Below, piece after piece: positions 53,625-61,338 of a DNA stretch of 64,000 nt. Made by a program: the position numbers and the translations under genes. Each line of letters starts with the position of its first letter. The first letter of the stretch is position 1. This DNA is from Maribacter algicola. GTDB taxonomy: Bacteria > Bacteroidota > Bacteroidia > Flavobacteriales > Flavobacteriaceae. The notes below the pieces were generated by a model. The model was not told where the DNA came from. It saw only the letters and a program-made list of their open reading frames with translations, and searched no databases. The stretch is from assembly GCF_003933245.1 (NCBI RefSeq), contig NZ_QUSX01000001.1, positions 558,001-622,000 of the forward strand. Reading direction: 5' to 3'.

Positions 53625-54373
53625 ACTTCGGTAATTTTAAACAACACAGGTCTGCTAGGGCTGGCATCGTTCACGAACGGAGCAACCTGCAGATTCAACA
53701 AATACATTCCGTCGGTTACCTCGTTGGGTACAAAAATAAATTCCGTAATGGTGGCCTCCTTTCGTATGTCGCCGTTCATGTTCCAAAAGGTTCGATGACA
53801 ACGCAAGGCTCCGCCATCCCTTTCCTTATCCACGGATGGTAGGTCCACCAATAAATGGTCAATATCGCTGTTGACCAAAAATGCCATGGCATCCTCCATA
53901 AAATATGGCGGATTGCTATTTGAATACTGTTTTGAAAACTTCTCCTTGGTGTTGGGCAAGGTACGAACCACCAGAGCGTCCGGTTTTGCGCCTTTTAAGG
54001 CATTGCTCAATTGATGCTTTGAAATCACAAAATCGTCCCCTAATTTTCCTGGGGCGATTGTAATGACTTCGGCCAAAAAGAAGTAGTTTTTCAATTTTTC
54101 GTTGACCGAATAGACCTCACGGGTAATATGGCCGTAGCACTCCGTATGGGTGCCATGGGCATGGGGATTGAACCAGATATCGTTGAAATTGGTGCTTGCG
54201 CCCTGCTTCACGCTACCCGTAAAACCATGTTCCACGTGCGGCTCGATCCTTGGATGGTCCACATACCAAGCATTTACATTGGATATGTCACCGGTCATGG
54301 GAATGGATATATCCAACGGTTTGGAAAGGTCTACTTGATAGGTTCTTTTTTTATGGGTTATGGTGGCTTTCAC
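53621..54373 (-). CDS. Cyclase-family protein (kynurenine-formamidase fold)
   Basis: A 250-residue metal-dependent hydrolase of the cyclase superfamily (PF04199). Metal ligands are expected in FNPHAHGTHTECYGHI, the HxGTHxD/E motif; further family text is VVRTLPNTKEKFSKQ and HLLVDLPSVDKERDGG. Related enzymes hydrolyse N-formylkynurenine or similar amides and lactones. No tryptophan-degradation genes are nearby, so the substrate is open. Confidence 0.82.
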   Translation of the reverse strand: MKATITHKKRTYQVDLSKPLDISIPMTGDISNVNAWYVDHPRIEPHVEHGFTGSVKQGASTNFNDIWFNPHAHGTHTECYGHITREVYSVNEKLKNYFFLAEVITIAPGKLGDDFVISKHQLSNALKGAKPDALVVRTLPNTKEKFSKQYSNSNPPYFMEDAMAFLVNSDIDHLLVDLPSVDKERDGGALRCHRTFWNMNGDIRKEATITEFIFVPNEVTDGMYLLNLQVAPFVNDASPSRPVLFKITEV

Positions 54374-54407
54374 TATTAAAGGTGTATCCTTAAAACTGGA
54401 TCTTTTG

Positions 54408-55598
54408 TCAGGACAAGTTAATCATAAACAAATCAGCGGCAATTCCATCCGCCAAAAACTTCCCTTTTTTGGTGGTAGAAAGTACATTTCCCTCTAAAAC
54501 CAACAAGCCCTCTTCCCTAAATTTCTTGGATTGCATTATAAGATAGTCTTGATATTTTTTCCCATACTCCTTTTGGATTCGGGTTACATCCACGCCCCAA
54601 ATCGTTCGTAGGCCGGTCATGACATACTCGTTGTATTTATCCTTTGTGGACAAGGTTTCCGTTTCCATGGGAAGTTCCCCCTTTTCCAGTGCCTTGATGT
54701 ATTTGGGGTTGTTGCCGATGTTCCACCCCCTGCGAATCCCGTCAAAGGAATGTGCCGATGGCCCGATACCCACATATTTCTTTTGCTGCCAGTAGGCCGA
54801 ATTGTTCTGGGAAAAATAGCCAGGCTTGCCAAAATTGGAGATTTCGTAACAAATAAACCCTTCGTGCAGCAATGTTTCGTACAAGAGATGAAAATGCTCT
54901 TGGGCCACTTCATCACTAGCGGGCCGAATCAATCCTTTGTCCACAAAATTGGCCAATGCCGTCTTGGGTTCTATAGTAAGCGCATAGCTCGAAATATGGG
55001 GCACCCCAAAGGAAAGGGCCTTTTCGATGTTTTTTTTCCATCTATCCAAGGTCATATCTGGCATGCCATAAATTAGGTCAATGGAAATATTGTCGAAATA
55101 GCGTACCGCATTTTTTAGGGATTCCGATGCTTCATCGGCAGTATGGGCACGGTTCATCAGTTTTAAATCGGTGTCAAAAAAAGACTGTATGCCAATGCTC
55201 AATCGGTTGATAGGGCTTTTCGACAATGCCTGGGTTTTTTGGAGCGAAAGGTCATCCGGATTGGCCTCCAGGGTAATTTCTGGCGTATCGACCACCTTAT
55301 AATGCTTATTGACGTTCGAAACCAAATCCTCGATTTCCTCCAATTCCAACACCGATGGTGTGCCGCCCCCAAAATAGATGGTTTCCACGTTTTCATTAGC
55401 GAATTCCGACTTTCGTAATTCCAATTCCTTTTTTAAGGCGGCTATCATGGCTTCCTTTTTTCCTAGGGACGTGGAAAAATGAAAATCGCAATAATGACAG
55501 GCCTGTTTGCAGAAGGGGATGTGGATGTACAAGCCAGCCCCCTCCGCCCCCGAAGGGGGAACTTTTTCCAAACCGATTGAATCTATATACTTGTCCAA
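54408..55598 (-). CDS. hemW: Radical SAM heme chaperone HemW
   Basis: A 396-residue radical-SAM protein: YIHIPFCKQACHYCDF holds the Cx3Cx2C cluster ligands, then YFGGGTPSVLELEE, ISIDLIYGMPDMTLDRW and GIGPSAHSFDGIRRGWN are typical of HemW. It carries heme to target proteins; it is not the oxygen-independent coproporphyrinogen oxidase. The usual protein starts a few residues before YIHIPFC. Here about 23 extra residues (including EKVPPSGAEGAGL) are encoded by DNA containing a dispersed GC-rich repeat, so either the N-terminus is extended or translation starts at a downstream non-ATG codon. It begins 7 bases after ruvC. Confidence 0.93.
   Translation of the reverse strand: MDKYIDSIGLEKVPPSGAEGAGLYIHIPFCKQACHYCDFHFSTSLGKKEAMIAALKKELELRKSEFANENVETIYFGGGTPSVLELEEIEDLVSNVNKHYKVVDTPEITLEANPDDLSLQKTQALSKSPINRLSIGIQSFFDTDLKLMNRAHTADEASESLKNAVRYFDNISIDLIYGMPDMTLDRWKKNIEKALSFGVPHISSYALTIEPKTALANFVDKGLIRPASDEVAQEHFHLLYETLLHEGFICYEISNFGKPGYFSQNNSAYWQQKKYVGIGPSAHSFDGIRRGWNIGNNPKYIKALEKGELPMETETLSTKDKYNEYVMTGLRTIWGVDVTRIQKEYGKKYQDYLIMQSKKFREEGLLVLEGNVLSTTKKGKFLADGIAADLFMINLS
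55535..55562. repeat. GC-rich dispersed repeat, copy A (hemW start)
   Basis: The plus strand reads CAGCCCCCTCCGCCCCCGAA then GGGGGAAC. The core CCCCCGAAGGGGG is a self-complementary GC-rich element. It lies in frame within the 5' end of hemW and encodes VPPSGAEGAG. Copy B is 85 bases away in the opposite orientation. Confidence 0.7.
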
Positions 55599-55605
55599 TT
55601 ATGGT

Positions 55606-56208
55606 TTAGGTTTTCTTTTTACGTAAATTCACCTGCAAAGAGTTTTGAACTCCCCCTTTGGGGGCTGGGGGGCTATTCTGTTTCACGAAAGCCTCCCATC
55701 CAGAATACGACTTCCCTACCTCCACCCTGCCTTCATTGTAGAAATGACAGACTGCTGCCGCAAGTCCGTCCGTGCTGTCCAGATTTTTGGGTAGCGATTT
55801 CAGCGAAAGTAGGCTTTGGAGCATTTTGGCCACCTGCTCCTTACTGGCGTTTCCATTGCCCGTGATGGCCATTTTTATTTTTTTCGGTAAATATTCCGTT
55901 ATTGGGATTTGTCTAGAAAGTCCTGCCGCCATGGCCACGCCTTGTGCCCTGCCCAATTTGAGCATGGATTGGACGTTCTTGCCAAAAAACGGTGCTTCGA
56001 TGGCGATTTCATCGGGATGGTAGGTGTCGATGAGTTCAATGGTGCGGTCAAAGATCAATTTGAGCTTGGTGTAAGGATCGTCATATTTTTTCAATTGCAG
56101 TTCGTTCATTTGGAGGAACTGCATCTTTTTGCCTACAACCTTTATTAGGCCGAAGCCCATAATCGTAGTTCCGGGATCTATCCCTAAAATGATTTTTTCT
56201 GTCGCCAA
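55606..56208 (-). CDS. ruvC: Holliday-junction resolvase RuvC
   Basis: A 200-residue RNase-H-fold nuclease. The acidic catalytic residues are in [34 protein letters not shown] and [16 protein letters not shown] (Asp pair). It cleaves Holliday junctions with RuvAB. The last about 20 residues ([20 protein letters not shown]) form a tail absent from ordinary RuvC and begin with a segment encoded by a GC-rich dispersed repeat. The catalytic core is unaffected. Confidence 0.95.
   Translation of the reverse strand: MATEKIILGIDPGTTIMGFGLIKVVGKKMQFLQMNELQLKKYDDPYTKLKLIFDRTIELIDTYHPDEIAIEAPFFGKNVQSMLKLGRAQGVAMAAGLSRQIPITEYLPKKIKMAITGNGNASKEQVAKMLQSLLSLKSLPKNLDSTDGLAAAVCHFYNEGRVEVGKSYSGWEAFVKQNSPPAPKGGVQNSLQVNLRKKKT
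55647..55674. repeat. GC-rich dispersed repeat, copy B (ruvC end)
   Basis: The plus strand reads GAACTCCCCCTTTGGGGGCT then GGGGGGCT, an inverted and slightly diverged copy of the element at 55535-55562. It encodes SPPAPKGGV at the ruvC C-terminus. The two copies form an inverted pair spanning the ruvC-hemW junction. Confidence 0.7.
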
Positions 56209-56211
56209 ACC

Positions 56212-56688
56212 TTATTTGGTGTTTAATTGTATCGGTATCTTAAATTTTGTTTTTACAGGAATACCCCTTTTTAGAGCTGGGGCGATGGGAGGTATGTTCT
56301 TGAGACTTTGGGTGATGATACCATCAAATTCGGGCATTTGCCTTAGGATGGCCGCATCCTTGATTATCTTTTCGACACTGATTTTTCCCTTCGCATCGAT
56401 GACAAAGATAACATCTACCAGGGCCCCTCGGTCAGAATCAACGGTAAATTCAAATTCCCGCAAGGTATTTTCAAAATGGGTCGTCAATTGATGTTCAAAG
56501 CATTTTCTCTGTGCCTCTTTGCTGGCCGTTTCATCGCACTCCAAAAACAAAGGATAGGAATCCACGGAGTTCCAGTCCATTTCCCGAAGTTCCGCGTTAA
56601 TCAATTCTTGGGTCCTTTTTTCCTTGGACTGGAACAAGTTGCAGGAACCCAAACTTAAAAAGACCAATAATACCACTATGCGCTGCAT
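56212..56688 (-). CDS. Lipoprotein with TonB_C-like domain
   Basis: A 158-residue protein with a lipoprotein signal (VVLLVFLSLGSCNLF, Cys after LGS). The mature domain (FEFTVDSDRGALVDVIFVID, GKISVEKIIKDAAILRQMPEF and IPVKTKFKIPIQL) resembles the TonB C-terminal fold. Its segment LFLECDETASKEAQRKCFEHQL parallels FPGCEDASDKRACFNEKIQL in the M56 protein encoded next to it, so the two are probably paralogous. It follows the hairpin region downstream of blaR1 copy 2 and lies 3 bases before the ruvC start. Role unknown. Confidence 0.7.
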   Translation of the reverse strand: MQRIVVLLVFLSLGSCNLFQSKEKRTQELINAELREMDWNSVDSYPLFLECDETASKEAQRKCFEHQLTTHFENTLREFEFTVDSDRGALVDVIFVIDAKGKISVEKIIKDAAILRQMPEFDGIITQSLKNIPPIAPALKRGIPVKTKFKIPIQLNTK

Positions 56689-56854
56689 GACACCAAATCT
56701 ATGGTGGAAATTACGAATTTTTGGCGGGTTTACTTTTTGGAAAAATGGATTTCTGACTTAAGATCGAAAATGCGTTTGGTTGCTTTTTTTGGTAAGGTAA
56801 GCTGTATCAATTACCAGTCTAATAATTTATATAGAAAGTATTTTGAAGCACAAA

Positions 56855-56883
56855 ACCTGTCAGGTTTTGAAAACCTGACAGGT
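56855..56883. repeat. Long perfect inverted repeat (CCTGTCAGGTTTT)
   Basis: ACCTGTCAGGTTTT-G-AAAACCTGACAGGT is a 14-base perfect inverted repeat around a single G. It is 25 bases past the stop of the second blaR1-like gene and may end its transcript; the sequence is also a dispersed element known in many Bacteroidota genomes. The rest of 56689-56908 shows no gene. Confidence 0.65.
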
Positions 56884-56908
56884 CTAAACTTGTTACATTT
56901 CAAACCGA

Positions 56909-58540
56909 TTATTCCAACTTAAATGTTACCGGAATGGAATAGGCAACCGCCACTTTCTCACCCTTATTTTTACCCGGTTTCATTACTGGCAAACGCTTTA
57001 AGATTCGCTCCACCTCATCCTCCAATAGCTTGTCGGGTCCGCGCATGTCAATATTTTCAACGTTTCCATCCTTAGAAATTGTAAAAAGGGCACTTACCCT
57101 GCCTTGGATTCCCCTGTCCTGTGCTTCTTGGGGATAGCTGAAATTCTTGCTTATATGCCGCATGATTTTCTCATTGAAACAGGCACGGGAGTCGGTAGCG
57201 TTTTCACAGCCCGGGAAAACGGGAACTGCATCTACTTCACCAAATGGTACGGCATTCGATTCAAGGGCCTTATTGGTCCGAATTGTTTGGGCCGAGGTTC
57301 CGTCCAGTTGAAAAACTACAGGAATGGAATAAGGTATGTTCACGTTCTTACCATCCTTTACCCCAGGCTCCATTTTTGGGAGCTTGGAGATGATGCGTAC
57401 CACTTCATCTTCCAAAAGAGGATGTTGACCGCGTTTCTGGATGTTGACAATATTTCCATCTGAATCTATGGTAAACATAACACTAACCCTGCCTTCAATA
57501 TTTTGCTCTAGGGCTTGATCAGGATACCTAAAATTTTTGCTTATATGCAATTGTATTTTTTCGTTGAAACAGGCTCGCTTGTCAGAGGCGTCTTCACAAC
57601 CCGGAAAAATGGGCACTTCATCTATTTCAGCAAAAGTTACCATGTTGTTTTTTAAGGAAGTAGCTTCCAAATTTTCTTTGGAATTGGGCTCGCTTTCACA
57701 CGAGGTATAGAACAACATTCCGAGTACCAAGGGTACCAAGACCAAATACTTTAATTGCCAGATTTTTTTTGATTTTGATTTTTGTAACATGACTATTCGT
57801 TTTTTGATTAATGATGATTTAAAAAATGGATTGATAAAAGAAATATTTTGAACTTCGAATGCTTGGGATAATAGCATCTCACAATGCAACTGTCGGTCTT
57901 GTTTTGGAACTTGTGCATCGGCAATGAATTCGTGCAGTTCCGTCAATCGGTTTTGATAAACATAGACCAAAGGGTTGAACCAACACAGGATGCGCATACC
58001 CTCAAAAAACAAGAGGTCTAAGGTGTGCCACTGCCTAATATGGACCAACTCATGCGCTACAATGGATTCGGTTTCCTTCCGACTAAAATTCTCGCCTAAG
58101 AAAATGGACTTTAGGAATGAAAAGGCCGCATAACTGTGTGGAATCAGAATCCTTCTGTGGTCCCGATAACATTGTACCGTCCCCGTCAACTTTAAGGTTC
58201 GCAAGCGCCAAAGTTTCACGACAAAGGCAATGGTAGCCATTCCGCATCCAACCAAAAACAGGACCATGGGCCAAGTAATTTCCATGGGCCCCGGAGCAGT
58301 TCCAACTCCCACAATAGGCGTCGGCTGAAGGTTCCATAAATATTCGGAATACCCTAATATAGCGGGGGAATCGGTTTTAAAGGCCTCTATTTTTACCCAG
58401 GGCAAGGCCAAGGATGCGGCAAATGTGGCCAACAGATAGACCCGGTTCCATTGAAAGAAGGTCTCGCGCTTAAGGAAAAAATCATAAATAACGAGGAACA
58501 CCAATTGAAAGGCGATGCACTCTAGGATATATTGTATCAT
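56909..58540 (-). CDS. BlaR1-like M56 metallopeptidase with two TonB_C domains
   Basis: A 543-residue membrane protease. Transmembrane helices lie near residues 1-22, 33-48, 90-110 and 270-285; the zinc motif HELVH is at 163-167 with LHEFIADAQ as the third-ligand region. After the last helix (LVPLVLGMLFYTSC) come two tandem TonB_C-like domains, each opening with FPGCE and RACFNEKI, continuing HISKNFRYP or HISKNFSYP and GRVSVMFTIDSDGN or GRVSALFTISKDGN. TonB_C domains can sense or bind envelope partners, so this is likely a signal-transducing protease that cleaves the BlaI partner encoded 4 bases upstream. The signal is unknown. Confidence 0.9.
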   Translation of the reverse strand: MIQYILECIAFQLVFLVIYDFFLKRETFFQWNRVYLLATFAASLALPWVKIEAFKTDSPAILGYSEYLWNLQPTPIVGVGTAPGPMEITWPMVLFLVGCGMATIAFVVKLWRLRTLKLTGTVQCYRDHRRILIPHSYAAFSFLKSIFLGENFSRKETESIVAHELVHIRQWHTLDLLFFEGMRILCWFNPLVYVYQNRLTELHEFIADAQVPKQDRQLHCEMLLSQAFEVQNISFINPFFKSSLIKKRIVMLQKSKSKKIWQLKYLVLVPLVLGMLFYTSCESEPNSKENLEATSLKNNMVTFAEIDEVPIFPGCEDASDKRACFNEKIQLHISKNFRYPDQALEQNIEGRVSVMFTIDSDGNIVNIQKRGQHPLLEDEVVRIISKLPKMEPGVKDGKNVNIPYSIPVVFQLDGTSAQTIRTNKALESNAVPFGEVDAVPVFPGCENATDSRACFNEKIMRHISKNFSYPQEAQDRGIQGRVSALFTISKDGNVENIDMRGPDKLLEDEVERILKRLPVMKPGKNKGEKVAVAYSIPVTFKLE

Positions 58541-58899
58541 TTATTATCCTTTTTAATTTCGTTCATAATGGACTCCAATTCGGACAAGCTCATATCGTTC
58601 TTCTTCATGAAAAAAGAAACCATACTCTTGAAGGAGCCCTGGAAATAACCGTCCACCAATTTGTTGATGCTTTGGTTGCTGTAATCCGATTTTTTCACGA
58701 TCGGAAAATACAGGTAGCCCTTTCCCTCCTTCTCATGGTCCACAAAGCCCTTGCTTTCCAAAATCCGAATGATGGTGGAAACGGTATTATAGGCCGGCTT
58801 GGGTTCGGGCAATTCATCAATGACACCCGCCACGTTCGATTTTTCCAATTGCCACAATACCTGCATTACCTCCTCTTCAGCCTTGGTTAACTGCTTCAT
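58537..58899 (-). CDS. BlaI/MecI-family transcriptional repressor, copy 2
   Basis: A 120-residue winged-helix repressor: LTKAEEEVMQVLWQLEKSN, PAYNTVSTIIRILESKGFVDHE (recognition helix) and the C-terminal dimerisation helices ending SELESIMNEIKKD. It overlaps the M56 gene by 4 bases (ATGA). Two tandem palindromes 100-130 bases upstream are probable operators. The paralogue at 12724 shares the layout but has operators of different sequence. Confidence 0.93.
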   Translation of the reverse strand: MKQLTKAEEEVMQVLWQLEKSNVAGVIDELPEPKPAYNTVSTIIRILESKGFVDHEKEGKGYLYFPIVKKSDYSNQSINKLVDGYFQGSFKSMVSFFMKKNDMSLSELESIMNEIKKDNK

Positions 58900-59000
58900 T
58901 ACTTTAGTTTTTTTATTCTCTTAAATACAAATTCCAGACATTACTCCCTGCGACTCCGCTCTGGATAGCAGTTCGATTCGTAAATCTTACCGCTAATATA

Positions 59001-59032
59001 ACTAAATATTTAGTTTAAACTAATTTTTTAGT
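59001..59032. promoter_or_regulatory. Tandem palindromes, likely operators of BlaI copy 2
   Basis: ACTAAATATTTAGT (59001-59014) is a perfect 14-base palindrome; ACTAATTTTTTAGT (59019-59032) repeats its half-sites. The centres are 18 bases apart, close to two helical turns, as expected for cooperative binding by a dimeric repressor. They lie between the blaI start and the divergent DUF456 gene and could control both. Confidence 0.65.
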
Positions 59033-59093
59033 TAAAAAAATGATTTTGTATGACACCTGTAACATTTTTGACTTATTTTCGTCCCATCGTTAT

Positions 59094-59603
59094 ATGGACA
59101 TAGCACTATTGATTATCGGGTTTATTTTTATGCTGCTAGGCATCCTAGGTAGCTTTCTTCCTGTACTCCCAGGGCCACCTGTTAGTTGGATCGGACTGCT
59201 GCTTTTATACCTTACCAAGGCAATTCCCAACAATTGGTGGGTGCTGGGTATCACCCTCGCCATTGCGTTGATCGTATTTGCGCTTGATTATATCATTCCC
59301 GCCATGGGCACGAAGAAATTTGGCGGAACACGGGCCGGAATGATAGGTACGACCATCGGCCTCATTGTTGGTTTGCTCGCACCCATACCTGGAGGTATCA
59401 TTATTGGACCTTTTGTGGGAGCTTTTCTAGGGGAACTATCGGCGAAGGCCGATAACAAAACTGCCCTAAAAGCAGCTTTTGGTTCCTTTTTGGGTTTCCT
59501 TACCGGTACGTTTATGAAGTTCATGGTCGCCGTGGTTTATTTGGGACTGTTCATCTCCACCGCTTGGGAGTACAGAACGGCGTTGTTTCCGTATTTTGAC
59601 TAG
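59094..59603 (+). CDS. DUF456 membrane protein
   Basis: About 169 residues from ATG 59094 (MDIALLIIGFIFMLLGILGS); an earlier ATG at 59040 would add 18 residues that do not fit the family and would fall close to the operators. DUF456 features are the glycine-rich helices LPVLPGPPVSWIGLLLLY, GLIVGLLAPIPGGIIIGPFVGAFLGE and a final helix KFMVAVVYLGLFISTA. Inner-membrane protein of unknown function. Divergent from the BlaI/M56 pair, so possibly its target. Its TAG stop touches the left end of a MITE-like element. Confidence 0.87.
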   Translation: MDIALLIIGFIFMLLGILGSFLPVLPGPPVSWIGLLLLYLTKAIPNNWWVLGITLAIALIVFALDYIIPAMGTKKFGGTRAGMIGTTIGLIVGLLAPIPGGIIIGPFVGAFLGELSAKADNKTALKAAFGSFLGFLTGTFMKFMVAVVYLGLFISTAWEYRTALFPYFD

Positions 59604-59764
59604 GAGCCTGTTTAAATTTCTATCAATTGTTTTTCTATGCCACTTTTTGCGCATAATTTCGTTAAAATCTCATCAAGTAGCGCTGCTATTATCTTCGATT
59701 TTGCCTTCTTCTACATAAAAAATGGGTTATACAAAAAATCAATCATACAAATTTAAATAGGCTC
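59604..59764. mobile_element. MITE-like element, 161 bases with terminal inverted repeats
   Basis: The left end GAGCCTGTTTAAATTT and the right end (complement) GAGCCTATTTAAATTT match at 15 of 16 bases, and weaker similarity continues for about 15 more bases. The interior on the minus strand holds a short coding-like stretch (LLDEILTKLCAKSGIEKQLI) that may be the end of a lost transposase. The element fills the gap between convergent DUF456 and nitroreductase genes; both TAG stop codons sit at its edges. A target duplication is not clearly resolved. IS family not assigned. Confidence 0.6.
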
Positions 59765-60318
59765 TAATCCAGCCAAACGGTTTTTTCAGAAATTGGATTT
59801 CTGGTAGATACCGGCACATCGCCGTCAAAATAGCCCATGTACAAAAATCCAAGGCATTTTTCCCCTTCGGCCATATCGAAAAATTCATCCATGTATTTTA
59901 TAATTCCAGGGGAACTCCAATAGCACCCGATTCCCAGCTCGGTACAACACAACCACATATTCTGCACGGCCATGGCAACTGCGGCCACCTCTTCCCACTC
60001 CGGAAGACTTTCCTTCAAATCCCGCTGCATACAGATGGCTATCACTGCTGCAGATTGACTTGCATTCGCCTGAAGTTTCTTAACCTTTATCTGCTTGGGC
60101 AAAGGATCAATTTCGGCATATTTCCCAGCAAGGAAAGCCCCCAAGGATTCCTTGGATTTTCCCTGTAGTACCTTAAAGCGCCATGGTTCCGTTTTTTTGT
60201 GGGTAGGTGCCCAATTTGCTGCTTCCAATATCCTTTCCAAATCGGATTTAGATAGCTCCTTTTCTATATATTGAGGTGGAAATACCGACCTTCTTTTTTT
60301 AATCAAATCAAATATCAT
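59764..60318 (-). CDS. Nitroreductase-family flavoprotein
   Basis: A 184-residue FMN-dependent reductase: KKRRSVFPPQYIEKELSKSD, EAANWAPTHKKTEPWRFKVL, AMAVQNMWLCCTELGIGCYW and FLYMGYFDGDVP follow the family order, with Arg and Ser/Thr in the FMN site. Acts in the cytoplasm as a dimer on nitroaromatics, quinones or unknown substrates. Convergent with DUF456; its stop lies at the MITE edge. The 60319-60462 gap shows no gene. Confidence 0.9.
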   Translation of the reverse strand: MIFDLIKKRRSVFPPQYIEKELSKSDLERILEAANWAPTHKKTEPWRFKVLQGKSKESLGAFLAGKYAEIDPLPKQIKVKKLQANASQSAAVIAICMQRDLKESLPEWEEVAAVAMAVQNMWLCCTELGIGCYWSSPGIIKYMDEFFDMAEGEKCLGFLYMGYFDGDVPVSTRNPISEKTVWLD

Positions 60319-60462
60319 GGAGTTTTTTATTACGTTAAAATCCTTTTAGAAGAATGAATGTTCATCCATAACAAATATAGGACATAGGCCATATATTACG
60401 TTCCTACTGCTTCGCCAAAATAAATATGAAAACTGCTTCAGATTCGAATTTTTAGACCCTAT

Positions 60463-61323
60463 TTATACCATTTTGCGGATACCATATTCAAATCTAAGCA
60501 CTCTCAGATTCCATAAAGTCAAGGTTTGTGTCGCAGTAATCCTGCCATTTTCACTGCCCACAACCAATGTATCCCTGAACGACCTGATAAATTTTGTCCA
60601 AATTTCACTTTTAGAATCCATTAGCAAAAAGTAAAATCCGCTATCCCCTATTTTTTGACCTGATGAATCCAATATCAATTCACCATTTTGACCAACCCTA
60701 GGGGCTAAAATGACGGTGGCATTTCCATTTGGTAACGGGAAAACCGCTTTGATGCACGTGGGTCCATTGGGTAAAACACAAGTTCCATATACCCCTGAAT
60801 AAACTACTTTACCCGTAGATTTAAAAGTTCTCAGCCACACCGTTCTTTTTACCTTATTGGTTTGGGAATCCACCAATTTTATGATTTGATTGGTCAATCC
60901 CATGGAACCTTCCAAATCCTTAATGGGAACATTAAGCTGCTCAATTCTATTACTGAAAATAATTTTAACCAATAAGCCAAAAACTTTGAATATTGGGTTC
61001 CATTTTGCTTTCAGTACAAGGTCGTAATTTGAGGTATTCTCATAAAAATCAATGACATCTGGAGAGAGCTTTTTCAAATCATGTTCGGAAAGCCCCAAAT
61101 GCCCAATGGAATCCAGTAATCCCTTATCCTTTCCTTGACTATCGATTAACAGGTTCTCATTGTGGGCTAGTTCTTTTATATACTTTAAACCTATTCCATT
61201 TATTCCACCAAAGGGCCCTAGAAGCCACTCGTATTTCAATGTATCAATCTTTTGTCCAAAAAGAATGACCCATTGTTGGGTAATCCAATCCTGTAAGCTT
61301 TGATTTTTCTTAGCTATTCCCAT
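60463..61323 (-). CDS. Hypothetical protein, 286 residues
   Basis: No family recognised with certainty. It has no signal peptide; one weakly hydrophobic stretch (WNPIFKVFGLLVKIIFS) could be membrane-associated. The second half is beta-rich and glycine-rich (STGKVVYSGVYGTCVLPNG and GNATVILAPRVGQNGELILD), suggesting a lipocalin-like or beta-barrel fold. It lies 15 bases after the CrtA-like gene in the same direction, so the two are probably cotranscribed and linked in function. Codon use matches the neighbours. Confidence 0.7.
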   Translation of the reverse strand: MGIAKKNQSLQDWITQQWVILFGQKIDTLKYEWLLGPFGGINGIGLKYIKELAHNENLLIDSQGKDKGLLDSIGHLGLSEHDLKKLSPDVIDFYENTSNYDLVLKAKWNPIFKVFGLLVKIIFSNRIEQLNVPIKDLEGSMGLTNQIIKLVDSQTNKVKRTVWLRTFKSTGKVVYSGVYGTCVLPNGPTCIKAVFPLPNGNATVILAPRVGQNGELILDSSGQKIGDSGFYFLLMDSKSEIWTKFIRSFRDTLVVGSENGRITATQTLTLWNLRVLRFEYGIRKMV

Positions 61324-61338
61324 GGTCTCTGAAACAGG

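Noticed and set aside
59040..59093. N-terminal extension of DUF456 from an earlier ATG
   Set aside because: The 18 residues do not fit the family and the start would lie next to the operators; ATG 59094 gives a normal N-terminal helix.
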